Below are positions 7,490 to 15,242 of a stretch of DNA of 20,029 bases, piece by piece. The stretch's first letter is position 1; every line of letters begins with the position of its first letter. The notes beneath the pieces were generated by a model. The model worked only from the letters and a program-made list of their open reading frames with translations, was not told where the DNA came from and did no database searches. The stretch spans positions 1 through 20,029 of the forward strand of contig CAIYQS010000005.1 in assembly GCA_903928395.1 (NCBI GenBank), written 5' to 3'. Source of the DNA: an uncultured Actinomycetes bacterium. GTDB lineage: Bacteria; Actinomycetota; Actinomycetes; Nanopelagicales; Nanopelagicaceae. The translations under genes were made by a program, and so were the position numbers.

Positions 7490-9367
7490 TCACTTAACTG
7501 GAGTCAGCCAGATCGTGGCTAAAGGAGGTATTGCCAAGACTGCGTGCGTTGGTAGTCCTTTATATTCGCCCTTGATCGTTTGAATATTTGTTGGTGCAAC
7601 TCCCGATCCACCATATTTGTGGTCATCAGTGTTGAGTGCGAGAGACCAGGAGTGATCTCCTGGTAGTGGCAACTTGTACCTTTCCTGCGGAACAGGTGAA
7701 AAGTTTGTGACGCTCACCAATGGTTCTCCTTCATGGTTATACCTTGCAAAGGCCACAATATTCGCGGCGCCGTCGTCAACGACCAACCACTGAAAACCAG
7801 TTGGCGTAATGTCTCTTTCCCAAAGTTCGGGATGATTCTTGTACGTTGAATTGAGATCCACCACAGTTCTTTGAATCTGTTGGTGTTCTTGGTATTCAGT
7901 GAGGTGCCAATCCAAAGACTGCGAGGCATTCCATTCTTGGGATTGCGCAAACTCGCAACCCATGAAGAGCAATTTCTTGCCAGGGTGCGCCCACATGAAT
8001 CCATAGAGCGCTCGCAGATTTGCAAGTTGCTGCCAACGATCTCCTGGCATTTTTGCAATCATCGAACCTTTTCCATGAACTACTTCATCATGAGAAAAGG
8101 GCAGGAGATAATTTTCAGACCAAGCATAAAGAATCGCCTTGGTTATTTCATTGTGGTGATACATCCGATGAATGGGATCCTCTTGAATATATTCGAGGGT
8201 GTCATGCATCCAACCCATGTTCCATTTAAATCCAAAACCCAAGCCACCGTGATCTGTCGAGCGAGTAACCCCCGGCCACGCCGTGGATTCTTCTGCGATG
8301 ATCATGCAACCCGGAACTTCGCGATAGCAAGTTGAGGTTAATTCCTGTAAGAACCGAACGGCGCCCAAATTTTCGCGGCCCCCAAATTCATTGGGAATCC
8401 ATTCGCCTTCTTCGCGCGAATAATCCAAGTAAAGCATTGAGGCGACTGCATCAACTCGGATTCCATCTATATGGAACTCTTTAAGCCAATACAGCGCGCT
8501 AGCAACTAAGAAATTCCGAACTTCGTTTCGGTCGTAATTGAAAATCAAAGTGCCCCAGTCTGGATGTTCCCCCTGGCGTGGATCAGCATGTTCGTAAAGC
8601 GCCGAACCATCGAACTTTGCAAGCGCCCACTGATCTTTGGGAAAGTGCGCTGGAACCCAGTCAACGATTACACCAATGTCAGCTTGGTGCAGTGAATCAA
8701 TTAAGTAACGAAGTTCATCTGGCGAACCAAATCTGGATGTAGGTGCGAAGAAGGATGTGACTTGATATCCCCAAGAAGGGCCGTATGGGTGTTCGCACAC
8801 TGGCAAGAACTCAACGTGTGTGAATCCCATATCTTTTACATAAGCCACCAACTCTGTTGCAAGATCACGATAGGACAAACCTGGTTTCCAAGAACCTATG
8901 TGAACTTCATAAACCGATAGCGCCTCTTCCCACGGTTTTGAGTCTGCCCGCTTTGCAATCCATTCTGAATCCGTAAACTCAAAACGCCGCTCTGTAACGA
9001 CAGATGCAGTGTGAGGTGGGTGCTCTGTTGCTCGCGCCATTGGATCTGCGTGATCTACCCAGTTGCCACCAAGACCTAGTATCGAATACTTGTAAGGGGT
9101 ATCTGGACCGACGTCCGCCACAAAGAGTTGCCAGATTCCACTGTTTCCGAGACTGATCATGGGATGTGAGTTCTTGTCCCAGTAATTGAAAGACCCGATC
9201 AAAGCCACCGACCTGGCATTTGGAGCCCAGACCGCAAAATTGGTACCTAAAACATTGCCGGCTTCATCGCGTCGCACCTGTGATCCTAAAACTTTCCACA
9301 GCTCTTCGTGACGACCTTCACCAATTAAGTAAAGATCAAGTTCACCAATTCCATAGTTATTACTCAC
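7490..9367 (-). CDS. glgB: 1,4-alpha-glucan branching enzyme, short form
   Basis: This GH13 branching enzyme moves alpha-1,4 chains to alpha-1,6 branch points. Its 625 residues start directly with the LYLIGEGRHEELWKVLG segment that normally follows the N1 domain, so the extra N-terminal N1 module of E. coli and mycobacterial GlgB (about 730 residues) is absent. A CBM48 domain covers about 20-130. Catalytic features are VDWVPAHF (235-242), DGIRVDAVASM with nucleophile D306, IAEEST with acid E359, and SHDEVVHGKGS with D427. The start is GTG 9367, with GAAGG seven bases upstream. GTGA at 9364-9367 overlaps the glgE stop, so the two are translationally coupled. That suits GlgE and GlgB building the branched glucan together. 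Confidence 0.95.
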   Translation of the reverse strand: MSNNYGIGELDLYLIGEGRHEELWKVLGSQVRRDEAGNVLGTNFAVWAPNARSVALIGSFNYWDKNSHPMISLGNSGIWQLFVADVGPDTPYKYSILGLGGNWVDHADPMARATEHPPHTASVVTERRFEFTDSEWIAKRADSKPWEEALSVYEVHIGSWKPGLSYRDLATELVAYVKDMGFTHVEFLPVCEHPYGPSWGYQVTSFFAPTSRFGSPDELRYLIDSLHQADIGVIVDWVPAHFPKDQWALAKFDGSALYEHADPRQGEHPDWGTLIFNYDRNEVRNFLVASALYWLKEFHIDGIRVDAVASMLYLDYSREEGEWIPNEFGGRENLGAVRFLQELTSTCYREVPGCMIIAEESTAWPGVTRSTDHGGLGFGFKWNMGWMHDTLEYIQEDPIHRMYHHNEITKAILYAWSENYLLPFSHDEVVHGKGSMIAKMPGDRWQQLANLRALYGFMWAHPGKKLLFMGCEFAQSQEWNASQSLDWHLTEYQEHQQIQRTVVDLNSTYKNHPELWERDITPTGFQWLVVDDGAANIVAFARYNHEGEPLVSVTNFSPVPQERYKLPLPGDHSWSLALNTDDHKYGGSGVAPTNIQTIKGEYKGLPTHAVLAIPPLATIWLTPVK

Positions 9368-11079
9368 AGGGTTACCTTCAGGATATGCCCGACGGGAGTG
9401 CCGGGGGATGCTGGATCAATTCGAACCCAGCTATGCGGTGTGTATTCAAAAGAATGTCCAGTAATCAAATCAACAACATTAAATGCGCGCTCTTCGAGCC
9501 CAAGATCAAAGAAGTTCCAGTGCACAATGGTTTCTTGAGCGTGAATTGGATCCAAGTTAACTATCACTAAAATCAAACTTTCGCCATCACGCTTGGAATA
9601 AGCAAGTATCTTTTCGGAATCCGTTTGATGGAAGCGCAAATTACGGAGTCGCTGCAGCGCTGGGTTTTGGCGACGAATTGAGTTAAGTAACCCAATAAAA
9701 GGTGCGAGAGCTGGCTTGGTCCAATCCCGAATCTTGATTTCGTATTTTTCTGAATCTAAATATTCTTCAGCTCCTTCTCGTAGCGGAATGTGTTCGTATA
9801 ACTCGTAACCCGCATACATTCCCCAAGAAGGAGTCAAAGTCGCTGCAAGCAGTGCGCGCATCGCAAAGACGGAAGGTGCACCACTTTGGAGATGAAAAGG
9901 CAATATATCCGGAGTATTGACCCAGAAATTGGGCCTGAAAAACGCACTCGTCTCTTGCGCAACTTCTGTTCCATAAGAAATTAACTCATGCTTGGTGGTG
10001 CGCCATGTGAAGTAGGTATATGACTGTTGGAACCCCGCCTTGCCGAGCGCATGCATCATGGCAGGACGAGTGAAGGCTTCGGCTAAAAACACCACATCGG
10101 GATATTGAAGATTGACGCGATGAATAAGTTCGTGCCAGAACTGCACCGGTTTGGTGTGAGGATTATCCACACGGAAAATTTTTACGCCTTTAGATATCCA
10201 AAGATTCAAAACACGGAAGGACTCTTCAAGCATTCCTTCATAATCTTTATCAAAGTTGATGGGAAAAATATCTTGATATTTTTTTGGAGGGTTTTCGGCA
10301 TAGGCGATGGTGCCGTCTGCACGGATCGTGAACCACTCGCGATGATCCTTTGCCCAAGGATGATCAGGTGAGCATTGCAACGCAAAATCCATCGCAATTT
10401 CTATTTTGAGTTTTGCCGCCGCTTTAACAAAGTGTTCGAAATCTTTCATGGTTCCAAGATCTGGATTAATGCTGTCGTGGCCACCATCCGCATTTCCAAT
10501 CGCCCATGGAACTCCGGGATCAGTCGGGGTCGGATTGAGTGTGTTATTTCGTCCCTTCCGAAATGCGTAGCCAATTGGATGAATCGGAGGCAAGTAAAGA
10601 ACATCAAAGTTCATATCAGCAACACGCTGCAAAGACTTTTCTGCAGTCTTAAAAGTTCCTGTTTTTATTGATCCGTCAGCATTGAGGGTCGCGCCTTCGC
10701 TCCGCGGGAAAAATTCGTACCAAGCTCCCACGAGCGCTCGATCAGGCTCGGCATAAATCGGGAAAAGTGGAGATTTCGATGATAATTCGCGATCAATACT
10801 CAAGGCTTCGATGAAAAAATGCCACAGGCCAAGTGATGTTACGCAGACGTCTGCCTCATATCGGTCAGTACCGGGCCAATACTCGCGCATTGCAGCGCGG
10901 CTTACTTCCACTCCCAGTGGATCTAGGAGGACTACTTCTACGACCAAGCCGTCATGACCTTCCCGGATCACCGTCGCACGTACATTAATTGCTTCTTTTG
11001 CAACAGCTTTGACCGGAACTAATTCGCTCCCATAATGCACGACAGGAGAGACATCGAAAATGGGGAAGCGATTTTCCAT
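9364..11079 (-). CDS. glgE: Alpha-1,4-glucan:maltose-1-phosphate maltosyltransferase, short form
   Basis: GlgE extends alpha-glucan by maltosyl units from maltose-1-phosphate. Seen: the FDVSPVV start, ATVIREGHD (36-43), GAWYEFFPRSEG (118-129), YLPPIHPIG (162-170), KIFRVDNPHTKPVQFW with nucleophile D305, and FLAEAFTRP with acid E334. The 29-residue D-to-E spacing equals D394-E423 of the Streptomyces enzyme. At 571 residues the protein is about 90-100 shorter than usual: only about 25 residues separate the end of the N-domain (near 92) from GAWYEFFP, so the helical spacer (S) domain appears missing. The ATG at 11079 is six bases after TAAGGT, whose first three bases are the stop codon of the upstream dehydrogenase. 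It overlaps glgB by 4 bp. Confidence 0.94.
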   Translation of the reverse strand: MENRFPIFDVSPVVHYGSELVPVKAVAKEAINVRATVIREGHDGLVVEVVLLDPLGVEVSRAAMREYWPGTDRYEADVCVTSLGLWHFFIEALSIDRELSSKSPLFPIYAEPDRALVGAWYEFFPRSEGATLNADGSIKTGTFKTAEKSLQRVADMNFDVLYLPPIHPIGYAFRKGRNNTLNPTPTDPGVPWAIGNADGGHDSINPDLGTMKDFEHFVKAAAKLKIEIAMDFALQCSPDHPWAKDHREWFTIRADGTIAYAENPPKKYQDIFPINFDKDYEGMLEESFRVLNLWISKGVKIFRVDNPHTKPVQFWHELIHRVNLQYPDVVFLAEAFTRPAMMHALGKAGFQQSYTYFTWRTTKHELISYGTEVAQETSAFFRPNFWVNTPDILPFHLQSGAPSVFAMRALLAATLTPSWGMYAGYELYEHIPLREGAEEYLDSEKYEIKIRDWTKPALAPFIGLLNSIRRQNPALQRLRNLRFHQTDSEKILAYSKRDGESLILVIVNLDPIHAQETIVHWNFFDLGLEERAFNVVDLITGHSFEYTPHSWVRIDPASPGTPVGHILKVTL

Positions 11080-11085
11080 GCCGAA

Positions 11086-11091
11086 ACCTTA
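11086..11091 (-). promoter_or_regulatory. -10 box of possible leaderless glgE promoter, made from a stop codon
   Basis: TAAGGT on the minus strand ends six bases before the glgE ATG and begins with the TAA stop of the upstream dehydrogenase. The AAGG within it could also serve as a weak ribosome site for read-through mRNA, about eight bases from the ATG. Confidence 0.5.
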
Positions 11092-12516
11092 CCCGTTGAG
11101 GTTAGTCATTACATGCTTGATACGGGTGTAATCCTCGAATCCATAAGCAGATAGGTCTTTTCCATAGCCGGAGTGTTTAAACCCACCATGAGGCATCTCT
11201 GAAACAAATGGAATATGGGTATTAATCCAGACCACTCCAAAATCCAGCGCTTTTGACATACGCATTGCCCGTCCATGATTAGTGGTCCACACGCTAGATG
11301 CAAGACCATAGGGAACTCCATTTGCAAATGTGACTGCTTCCGATTCAGTGCTGAATTTTTGGACAGTTATCACTGGACCAAAGATCTCGCTTTGTGCCAT
11401 CTCGTCTTCTTGTTGAATCCCCGCCACAACAGTTGGGTTAAAGAAGTAGCCAGCACGATCGACAACGGATCCGCCGGAAACTATTTCGGCGTGCTTAGGT
11501 GCGCGATCAATAAAACCTTTTACCCGAGCCAATTGGTTGGCGTTATTGAGTGGACCGTAAAGCACGTCTTCGCCGGGGGCACCAGTTTTAACATGATTTG
11601 TAGCTTGATCTGCCAAGAGCGCAACAAACTTCTCGTACACTTTTTCTTCGACAAGTACACGAGTAGCTGCGGTGCAATCTTGTCCCGCATTAAAGTATCC
11701 TGCCAGCGCAATTGCCTCTGCCGCCGATTCCAAATCTGCATCTGCAAAAACCACAACCGGAGCTTTGCCGCCAAGTTCAAGGTGAACACGCTTCAAATCA
11801 TTGCTCGCAGCTTTCGCAACTTCCATGCCGGCGCGCACCGACCCGGTTATCGATACCATTGCTGGAATCTTGTGATCGACAAGCAGCCTCCCGGTGTCAC
11901 GATCTCCGGTTACCACGTTAAATACTCCGGCTGGTAAAAATTCTGACATTACTTCGGCCATAAAGATTGTTGATGCTGGTGTGGTGTCACTTGGTTTTAA
12001 AACCACGGTGTTTCCCGCTGCAATTGCCGGAGCCCACTTCCAGACAGCCATCATCATCGGATAATTCCAAGGTGTCACTTGGGCGCAGACGCCAATTGGT
12101 TCGCGACGAACAAAGGAGGTCATGCCCCGCATATATTCCCCAGCAGACTTGCCTTCAAGATGGCGAGCGGCACCGGCAAAGAAACGAATTTCATCGATCA
12201 TGGGTGGAACTTCTTCTGAAAGCGTTAACCCAATTGGCTTGCCGGTATTTTCGGATTCGATAGCCACGATCTCTTCGGCACGAAATTCTAAGGCGTCGGC
12301 AATTTTCAATAGGGCGCGCTGGCGCTCCGCTGGGGTGGTTTCACGCCACTCTTGGAAGGCATCCGCGGCGGCATTGAGTGCGCGATCCACATCCGCCAGA
12401 TTGGAGAGCTGAGCAGTTGCGTAGGCGGTACCCGTAGCGGGATTAATTATTTCGGTAGTTGCGCCTGACTGGGATTGTGTGGCGGAGCCGGCGACAAAGT
12501 TGTTGAGGCTTTTCAT
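11089..12516 (-). CDS. patD: 4-aminobutyraldehyde dehydrogenase-like ALDH (PatD/Prr type)
   Basis: This NAD(P)-dependent aldehyde dehydrogenase has 475 residues. It shows TPWNYP with N151, LKPSDTTP (173-180), SITGSVRAG (222-230), the general base E247 in HLELGGKAP, the nucleophile C281 in NAGQDCTAATR, and EIFGPVITV. The C-terminal SEMPHGGFKHSGYGKDLS followed by YGFEDYTRIKHVM is the signature of gamma-aminobutyraldehyde dehydrogenases, so 4-aminobutanal to GABA (putrescine breakdown) is the best assignment. Succinate-semialdehyde or betaine aldehyde activity is less likely. The ATG at 12516 is six bases after TAGAGT, a box that starts with the TAG stop of the upstream DUF4395 gene. It ends nine bases before glgE and may be cotranscribed with glgE-glgB, which is an unexpected pairing. 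Confidence 0.82.
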   Translation of the reverse strand: MKSLNNFVAGSATQSQSGATTEIINPATGTAYATAQLSNLADVDRALNAAADAFQEWRETTPAERQRALLKIADALEFRAEEIVAIESENTGKPIGLTLSEEVPPMIDEIRFFAGAARHLEGKSAGEYMRGMTSFVRREPIGVCAQVTPWNYPMMMAVWKWAPAIAAGNTVVLKPSDTTPASTIFMAEVMSEFLPAGVFNVVTGDRDTGRLLVDHKIPAMVSITGSVRAGMEVAKAASNDLKRVHLELGGKAPVVVFADADLESAAEAIALAGYFNAGQDCTAATRVLVEEKVYEKFVALLADQATNHVKTGAPGEDVLYGPLNNANQLARVKGFIDRAPKHAEIVSGGSVVDRAGYFFNPTVVAGIQQEDEMAQSEIFGPVITVQKFSTESEAVTFANGVPYGLASSVWTTNHGRAMRMSKALDFGVVWINTHIPFVSEMPHGGFKHSGYGKDLSAYGFEDYTRIKHVMTNLNG

Positions 12517-12522
12517 ACCCCC

Positions 12523-12528
12523 ACTCTA
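12523..12528 (-). promoter_or_regulatory. -10 box of leaderless patD promoter, made from a stop codon
   Basis: TAGAGT on the minus strand ends six bases before the patD ATG. Its TAG is the stop codon of the DUF4395 gene. The intervening GGGGGT lies directly before the ATG, too close to act as a normal ribosome site. Confidence 0.62.
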
Positions 12529-12939
12529 GCCCCGGCGTAAACGAACCCCCAAGAGATACATCTTGCATCCCAGACAGTATCCAAAGGCCGAGTTTAAGAA
12601 AGCGGCAAAAAGGGCAAAAGATGCAGCAAAGGTGAAAACCAGCCAGGTATGGGTCAAGGCACCAAGAGTTGCAATGAGGGCAAATATAAATCCAACAAAT
12701 TGTGCGAATTGCGGTGGCCTTACATCTTCTGAATCAAAGGTTTTTGAAAGGCGCGGTTGCACAAACTTTTTATAAAGCCACGCATATGGCGATTTTGGAG
12801 GTCCAGCAAATGCTCCGATAGCGAATTGTATAAGTTGAATAATGATCACGATGGGAGACCGCGTAATCAATGCAATTATTAAAACAATCGAAGTGAGTCC
12901 AGCGGACCACCGTGGGCCGCGAGCATCAATCATGTTCAT
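12526..12939 (-). CDS. DUF4395 family membrane protein
   Basis: This 137-residue integral membrane protein has hydrophobic stretches at about 14-45 and 79-120. DUF4395 features are the N-terminal DARGPRW, PPQFAQFVG (75-83), and the CLGCKMYLL motif with the C122-x-x-C125 pair. The biochemical role of the family is not established. The CxxC pair and the thioredoxin 12 bases upstream suggest a thiol-based or sulfur-related function at the membrane. AAGGGG (12948-12953), overlapping the thioredoxin stop, stands eight bases before the ATG at 12939 and supports this start; an ATG two codons later is possible. It is likely translated from one mRNA with the thioredoxin. Confidence 0.8.
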   Translation of the reverse strand: MNMIDARGPRWSAGLTSIVLIIALITRSPIVIIIQLIQFAIGAFAGPPKSPYAWLYKKFVQPRLSKTFDSEDVRPPQFAQFVGFIFALIATLGALTHTWLVFTFAASFALFAAFLNSAFGYCLGCKMYLLGVRLRRG

Positions 12940-12951
12940 TAAGTTGTCCCC

Positions 12952-13359
12952 TTAGATTTGTTCCAGCGCATAAATAACTTGGTCGCGTTTCGGTGCACCA
13001 ACTGCGCGCGCAATTTCTCTACCTGCCGAATTCAAAAATAATGTGGTTGGTGTTTGACGAATATCCAGACGTCTTACCAATTGAAGATTTGTGTCGGCAT
13101 CAACTTCAATATGTTTAATTTTAGGGTAGTGCGAAATCACGGATGTAAGGGTGCTCCGAGTTGCACGACACGGAGTACAAAAAGCACTCGAAAATTGCAG
13201 AACAGTTGCGCTCTCTCCAAGTTCAGCTCCAACTTCATGTGCGGTGATTTCATTCCGCGAATCCGTTTTAGATTTGATTTTCCCGGAGCGCTTGCGGTCA
13301 ACAACTCCATATGTGCAAGCCACGAGTAAAACGGCGATCACAATGAGGAGGGAATTCAT
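12952..13359 (-). CDS. Membrane-anchored thioredoxin-like protein
   Basis: This 135-residue protein starts with a hydrophobic segment (residues 2-20) and then a basic stretch (DRKRSGKIKSK), followed by a thioredoxin fold with SAFCTPCRATR (redox pair C61 and C64) and the cis-proline P104 in RQTPTTLF. It is probably tethered to the membrane. The topology is unclear because the basic cluster follows the helix, which would favour a cytosolic thioredoxin domain. LVAC at 12-15 resembles a lipobox, but there is no positively charged n-region. ATG 13359 is chosen because the upstream in-frame TTG at 13386 adds a hydrophilic tail before the helix. The DUF4395 gene follows 12 bases later. No good ribosome site is visible. 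Confidence 0.8.
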   Translation of the reverse strand: MNSLLIVIAVLLVACTYGVVDRKRSGKIKSKTDSRNEITAHEVGAELGESATVLQFSSAFCTPCRATRSTLTSVISHYPKIKHIEVDADTNLQLVRRLDIRQTPTTLFLNSAGREIARAVGAPKRDQVIYALEQI

Positions 13360-13388
13360 TGCGCAATTTTCACATCTGAGAGTCAATA

Positions 13389-13418
13389 AACCTAAACGCG
13401 GATAGTTCGCATAAGCAA
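13389..13418 (-). promoter_or_regulatory. Probable thioredoxin promoter
   Basis: On the minus strand, TTGCTT (13413-13418), an 18-bp spacer and TAGGTT (13389-13394) resemble a sigma-70-type promoter. It would start transcription about 22 bases before ATG 13359. It lies in the 90-bp gap between psuK and the thioredoxin gene. Confidence 0.4.
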
Positions 13419-13449
13419 CTTATTGACGTAAGTCTTCTTAGAAAATTAT

Positions 13450-14337
13450 TTATTTGAGAATGGCGGGTCTTGAGCCGACTAGCGAAACACATTTAGCCGC
13501 GAGTTCGGCACCGTTGTGAAGCGCATCGGATAGTTCCCCACCCGAAATCCAAGATTGAATGAATCCTGCTGCGAAGGCATCCCCTGCTCCGGTGGTATCA
13601 ACTACCTGTGTCTCGATTGCAGGGATTTGAACCAACGCGGATCCGCGTGCCTGAGCAAGTGCACCATTACTTCCACGCTTGATGACAACAAGGGGAGTTA
13701 ACGTGAGTAGCTCTATGGCTGCATCTACCGGGTTTTGTTTTCCGCTAAGAAAATGCGCTTCCTCTTCATTTAACACAACAACATCAACCAACGAGAGCCA
13801 ATCTCGGACCTGGTTCAGACCCACCTCCAGTAAGACTCCAACTGTCGAAGGATCAAATACAACGGGAAGTCCATGCGCTTTTACGGCCTTTAATATTTCT
13901 AGCGCACCATTCCTAGATTGCGGATTTACAAGGGGATATCCAGAGAGGTAGACCGCGGTAAATCCATCCAATGCAGGAAGATCGTTCATGCTCAAGCCAG
14001 AATTTGCGCCAGAGTCGGGAAACATTGTCCTTTCGCCGAGCGCATCAACAAGTACGACAACCACTCCAGTGTTTGCGCCAGAAATAACTGTGTTTGAGTG
14101 TGTCACTCCATAACGATCCAACTCGGCCAAAACAGTCCTACCCGCCGCATCATCACCAACCCGAGCGATCAAGTGCGCGGAAGTCCCACTCACTGCTAAC
14201 CAGGATGCAACATTTGCCGCGGCACCGCCGCCCTGTGTTGAAATGGAAGCCCGAGTTTCTACTCCCTGCGTGATTGGCGCTCCTATTACTGCCGTTACAT
14301 CTAACATGATGTCGCCCAAACAGAGAATTTTGGTCAT
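13450..14337 (-). CDS. psuK: PfkB-family sugar kinase, probable pseudouridine kinase
   Basis: This 295-residue ribokinase/PfkB kinase shows the N-terminal GDIMLDV (8-14), the substrate-contacting QGGGAAANVA (35-44), a VDVVVLNEEEA segment (184-194), and the C-terminal DTTGAGDAFAAGF signature (247-259) with catalytic base D253. The family phosphorylates sugars or nucleosides. Substrate cannot be read from the motifs, but the gene starts 14 bases after psuG, and this pairing is the classic pseudouridine breakdown module: PsuK phosphorylates pseudouridine and PsuG splits it. The ATG at 14337 lacks a clear ribosome site. A general ribokinase or adenosine kinase role is the main alternative. Confidence 0.78.
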   Translation of the reverse strand: MTKILCLGDIMLDVTAVIGAPITQGVETRASISTQGGGAAANVASWLAVSGTSAHLIARVGDDAAGRTVLAELDRYGVTHSNTVISGANTGVVVVLVDALGERTMFPDSGANSGLSMNDLPALDGFTAVYLSGYPLVNPQSRNGALEILKAVKAHGLPVVFDPSTVGVLLEVGLNQVRDWLSLVDVVVLNEEEAHFLSGKQNPVDAAIELLTLTPLVVIKRGSNGALAQARGSALVQIPAIETQVVDTTGAGDAFAAGFIQSWISGGELSDALHNGAELAAKCVSLVGSRPAILK

Positions 14338-14351
14338 GCGAAAATTACCAA

Positions 14352-15242
14352 TTAATGATTCAGAGCTATTGCTATTAAGGACGCGAGTTGGGAGTTAGCT
14401 TTAATGATGTCGATATTTACACGCAATGATTCGCCACCGCTTTGGGTGTGAAAGTATTCAAGCAAGAAAGGTGTTACGGCTTTACCGGTAATGTGGTTCG
14501 TCGCAGCAGATTGCAATCCAGATTCCAAAATTTCGTTGTGAAGCTCTAGATCCATCTGATTGACGACTGGATTAGCAATAACAATTGCCCGATCATCAGT
14601 CTTAAGGTCTATTCTGTTCTGCCAGATTGCGGCAATTTCTGCTACCGAATCTACTCGGTGTTCGATTTCGTATCCTGAATCGGTGAGATAGAAACCAGGG
14701 AATTGGGTAGTCCCGTAGCCCAAAACAGGTACCGCAAAAGTTTCTAGTCTTTCCAAAGTTCCCGGAACATCAAGTATTGATTTAACTCCAGCGCATACAA
14801 TCACAATCGGTGTTTCGGAAAGCGCTATTAAATCGGCGGATTCGTCGTAGGTGTGCCCACGATGCACTCCTCCGAGCCCGCCTGTCGCAAAAACTGAAAT
14901 TCCCGCGAGGTGCGCGATATGAGCCGTAGCCGCTACTGTCGTCGCGGCAGAGCGCAAAGTAGCCTCAATAATCGCCAGGTCGCGAGTTGAAGCCTTAACT
15001 ACGTTGTCATCGTTGGCGATTCGGTCCAATTGGTTGGATTCAAGTCCAACATGAATGACACCATCGATAAGCGCAATAGTCGCTGGGGTAGCCCCATTTG
15101 AGCGAACGAGTGCCTCAACTTCTAGCGCAACTTCTAAATTACGGGGACGGGGAAGTCCATGGCTAATAATCGTAGATTCCAGCGCAACAATTGGTTTGCC
15201 GGCTGCCTTAGCCGCGCTTACCTCCGCAGAAAATTTAATCAT
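14352..15242 (-). CDS. psuG: Pseudouridine-5'-phosphate glycosidase
   Basis: PsuG breaks the C-glycosidic bond of pseudouridine-5'-phosphate to give uracil and ribose-5-phosphate. The 296-residue protein has VALESTIISHGLPRP (19-33, with E22), the K83 region in VVKASTRDLA, ATGGLGGVHRG (119-129), SADLIAL with D137, and CAGVKSILD with K154. These match the E. coli PsuG active site residues E31, K93, D149 and the ribose-binding lysine K166. ATG 15242 is chosen over an upstream in-frame ATG at 15278 because homologues begin close to this point. It overlaps the MMPL stop by 8 bp. TAAACT ends five bases before the ATG, so a leaderless start is possible but one base off the local rule. Confidence 0.93.
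   Translation of the reverse strand: MIKFSAEVSAAKAAGKPIVALESTIISHGLPRPRNLEVALEVEALVRSNGATPATIALIDGVIHVGLESNQLDRIANDDNVVKASTRDLAIIEATLRSAATTVAATAHIAHLAGISVFATGGLGGVHRGHTYDESADLIALSETPIVIVCAGVKSILDVPGTLERLETFAVPVLGYGTTQFPGFYLTDSGYEIEHRVDSVAEIAAIWQNRIDLKTDDRAIVIANPVVNQMDLELHNEILESGLQSAATNHITGKAVTPFLLEYFHTQSGGESLRVNIDIIKANSQLASLIAIALNH

Noticed and set aside
11275..11937. 220-codon plus-strand ORF opposite patD
   Set aside because: It is antisense to a dehydrogenase with complete catalytic motifs; the encoded peptide is rich in Cys and His with no domain.
13315..13359. Thioredoxin-like protein as a lipoprotein
   Set aside because: LVAC resembles a lipobox but the n-region has no Lys or Arg, so a plain membrane anchor is the safer reading.
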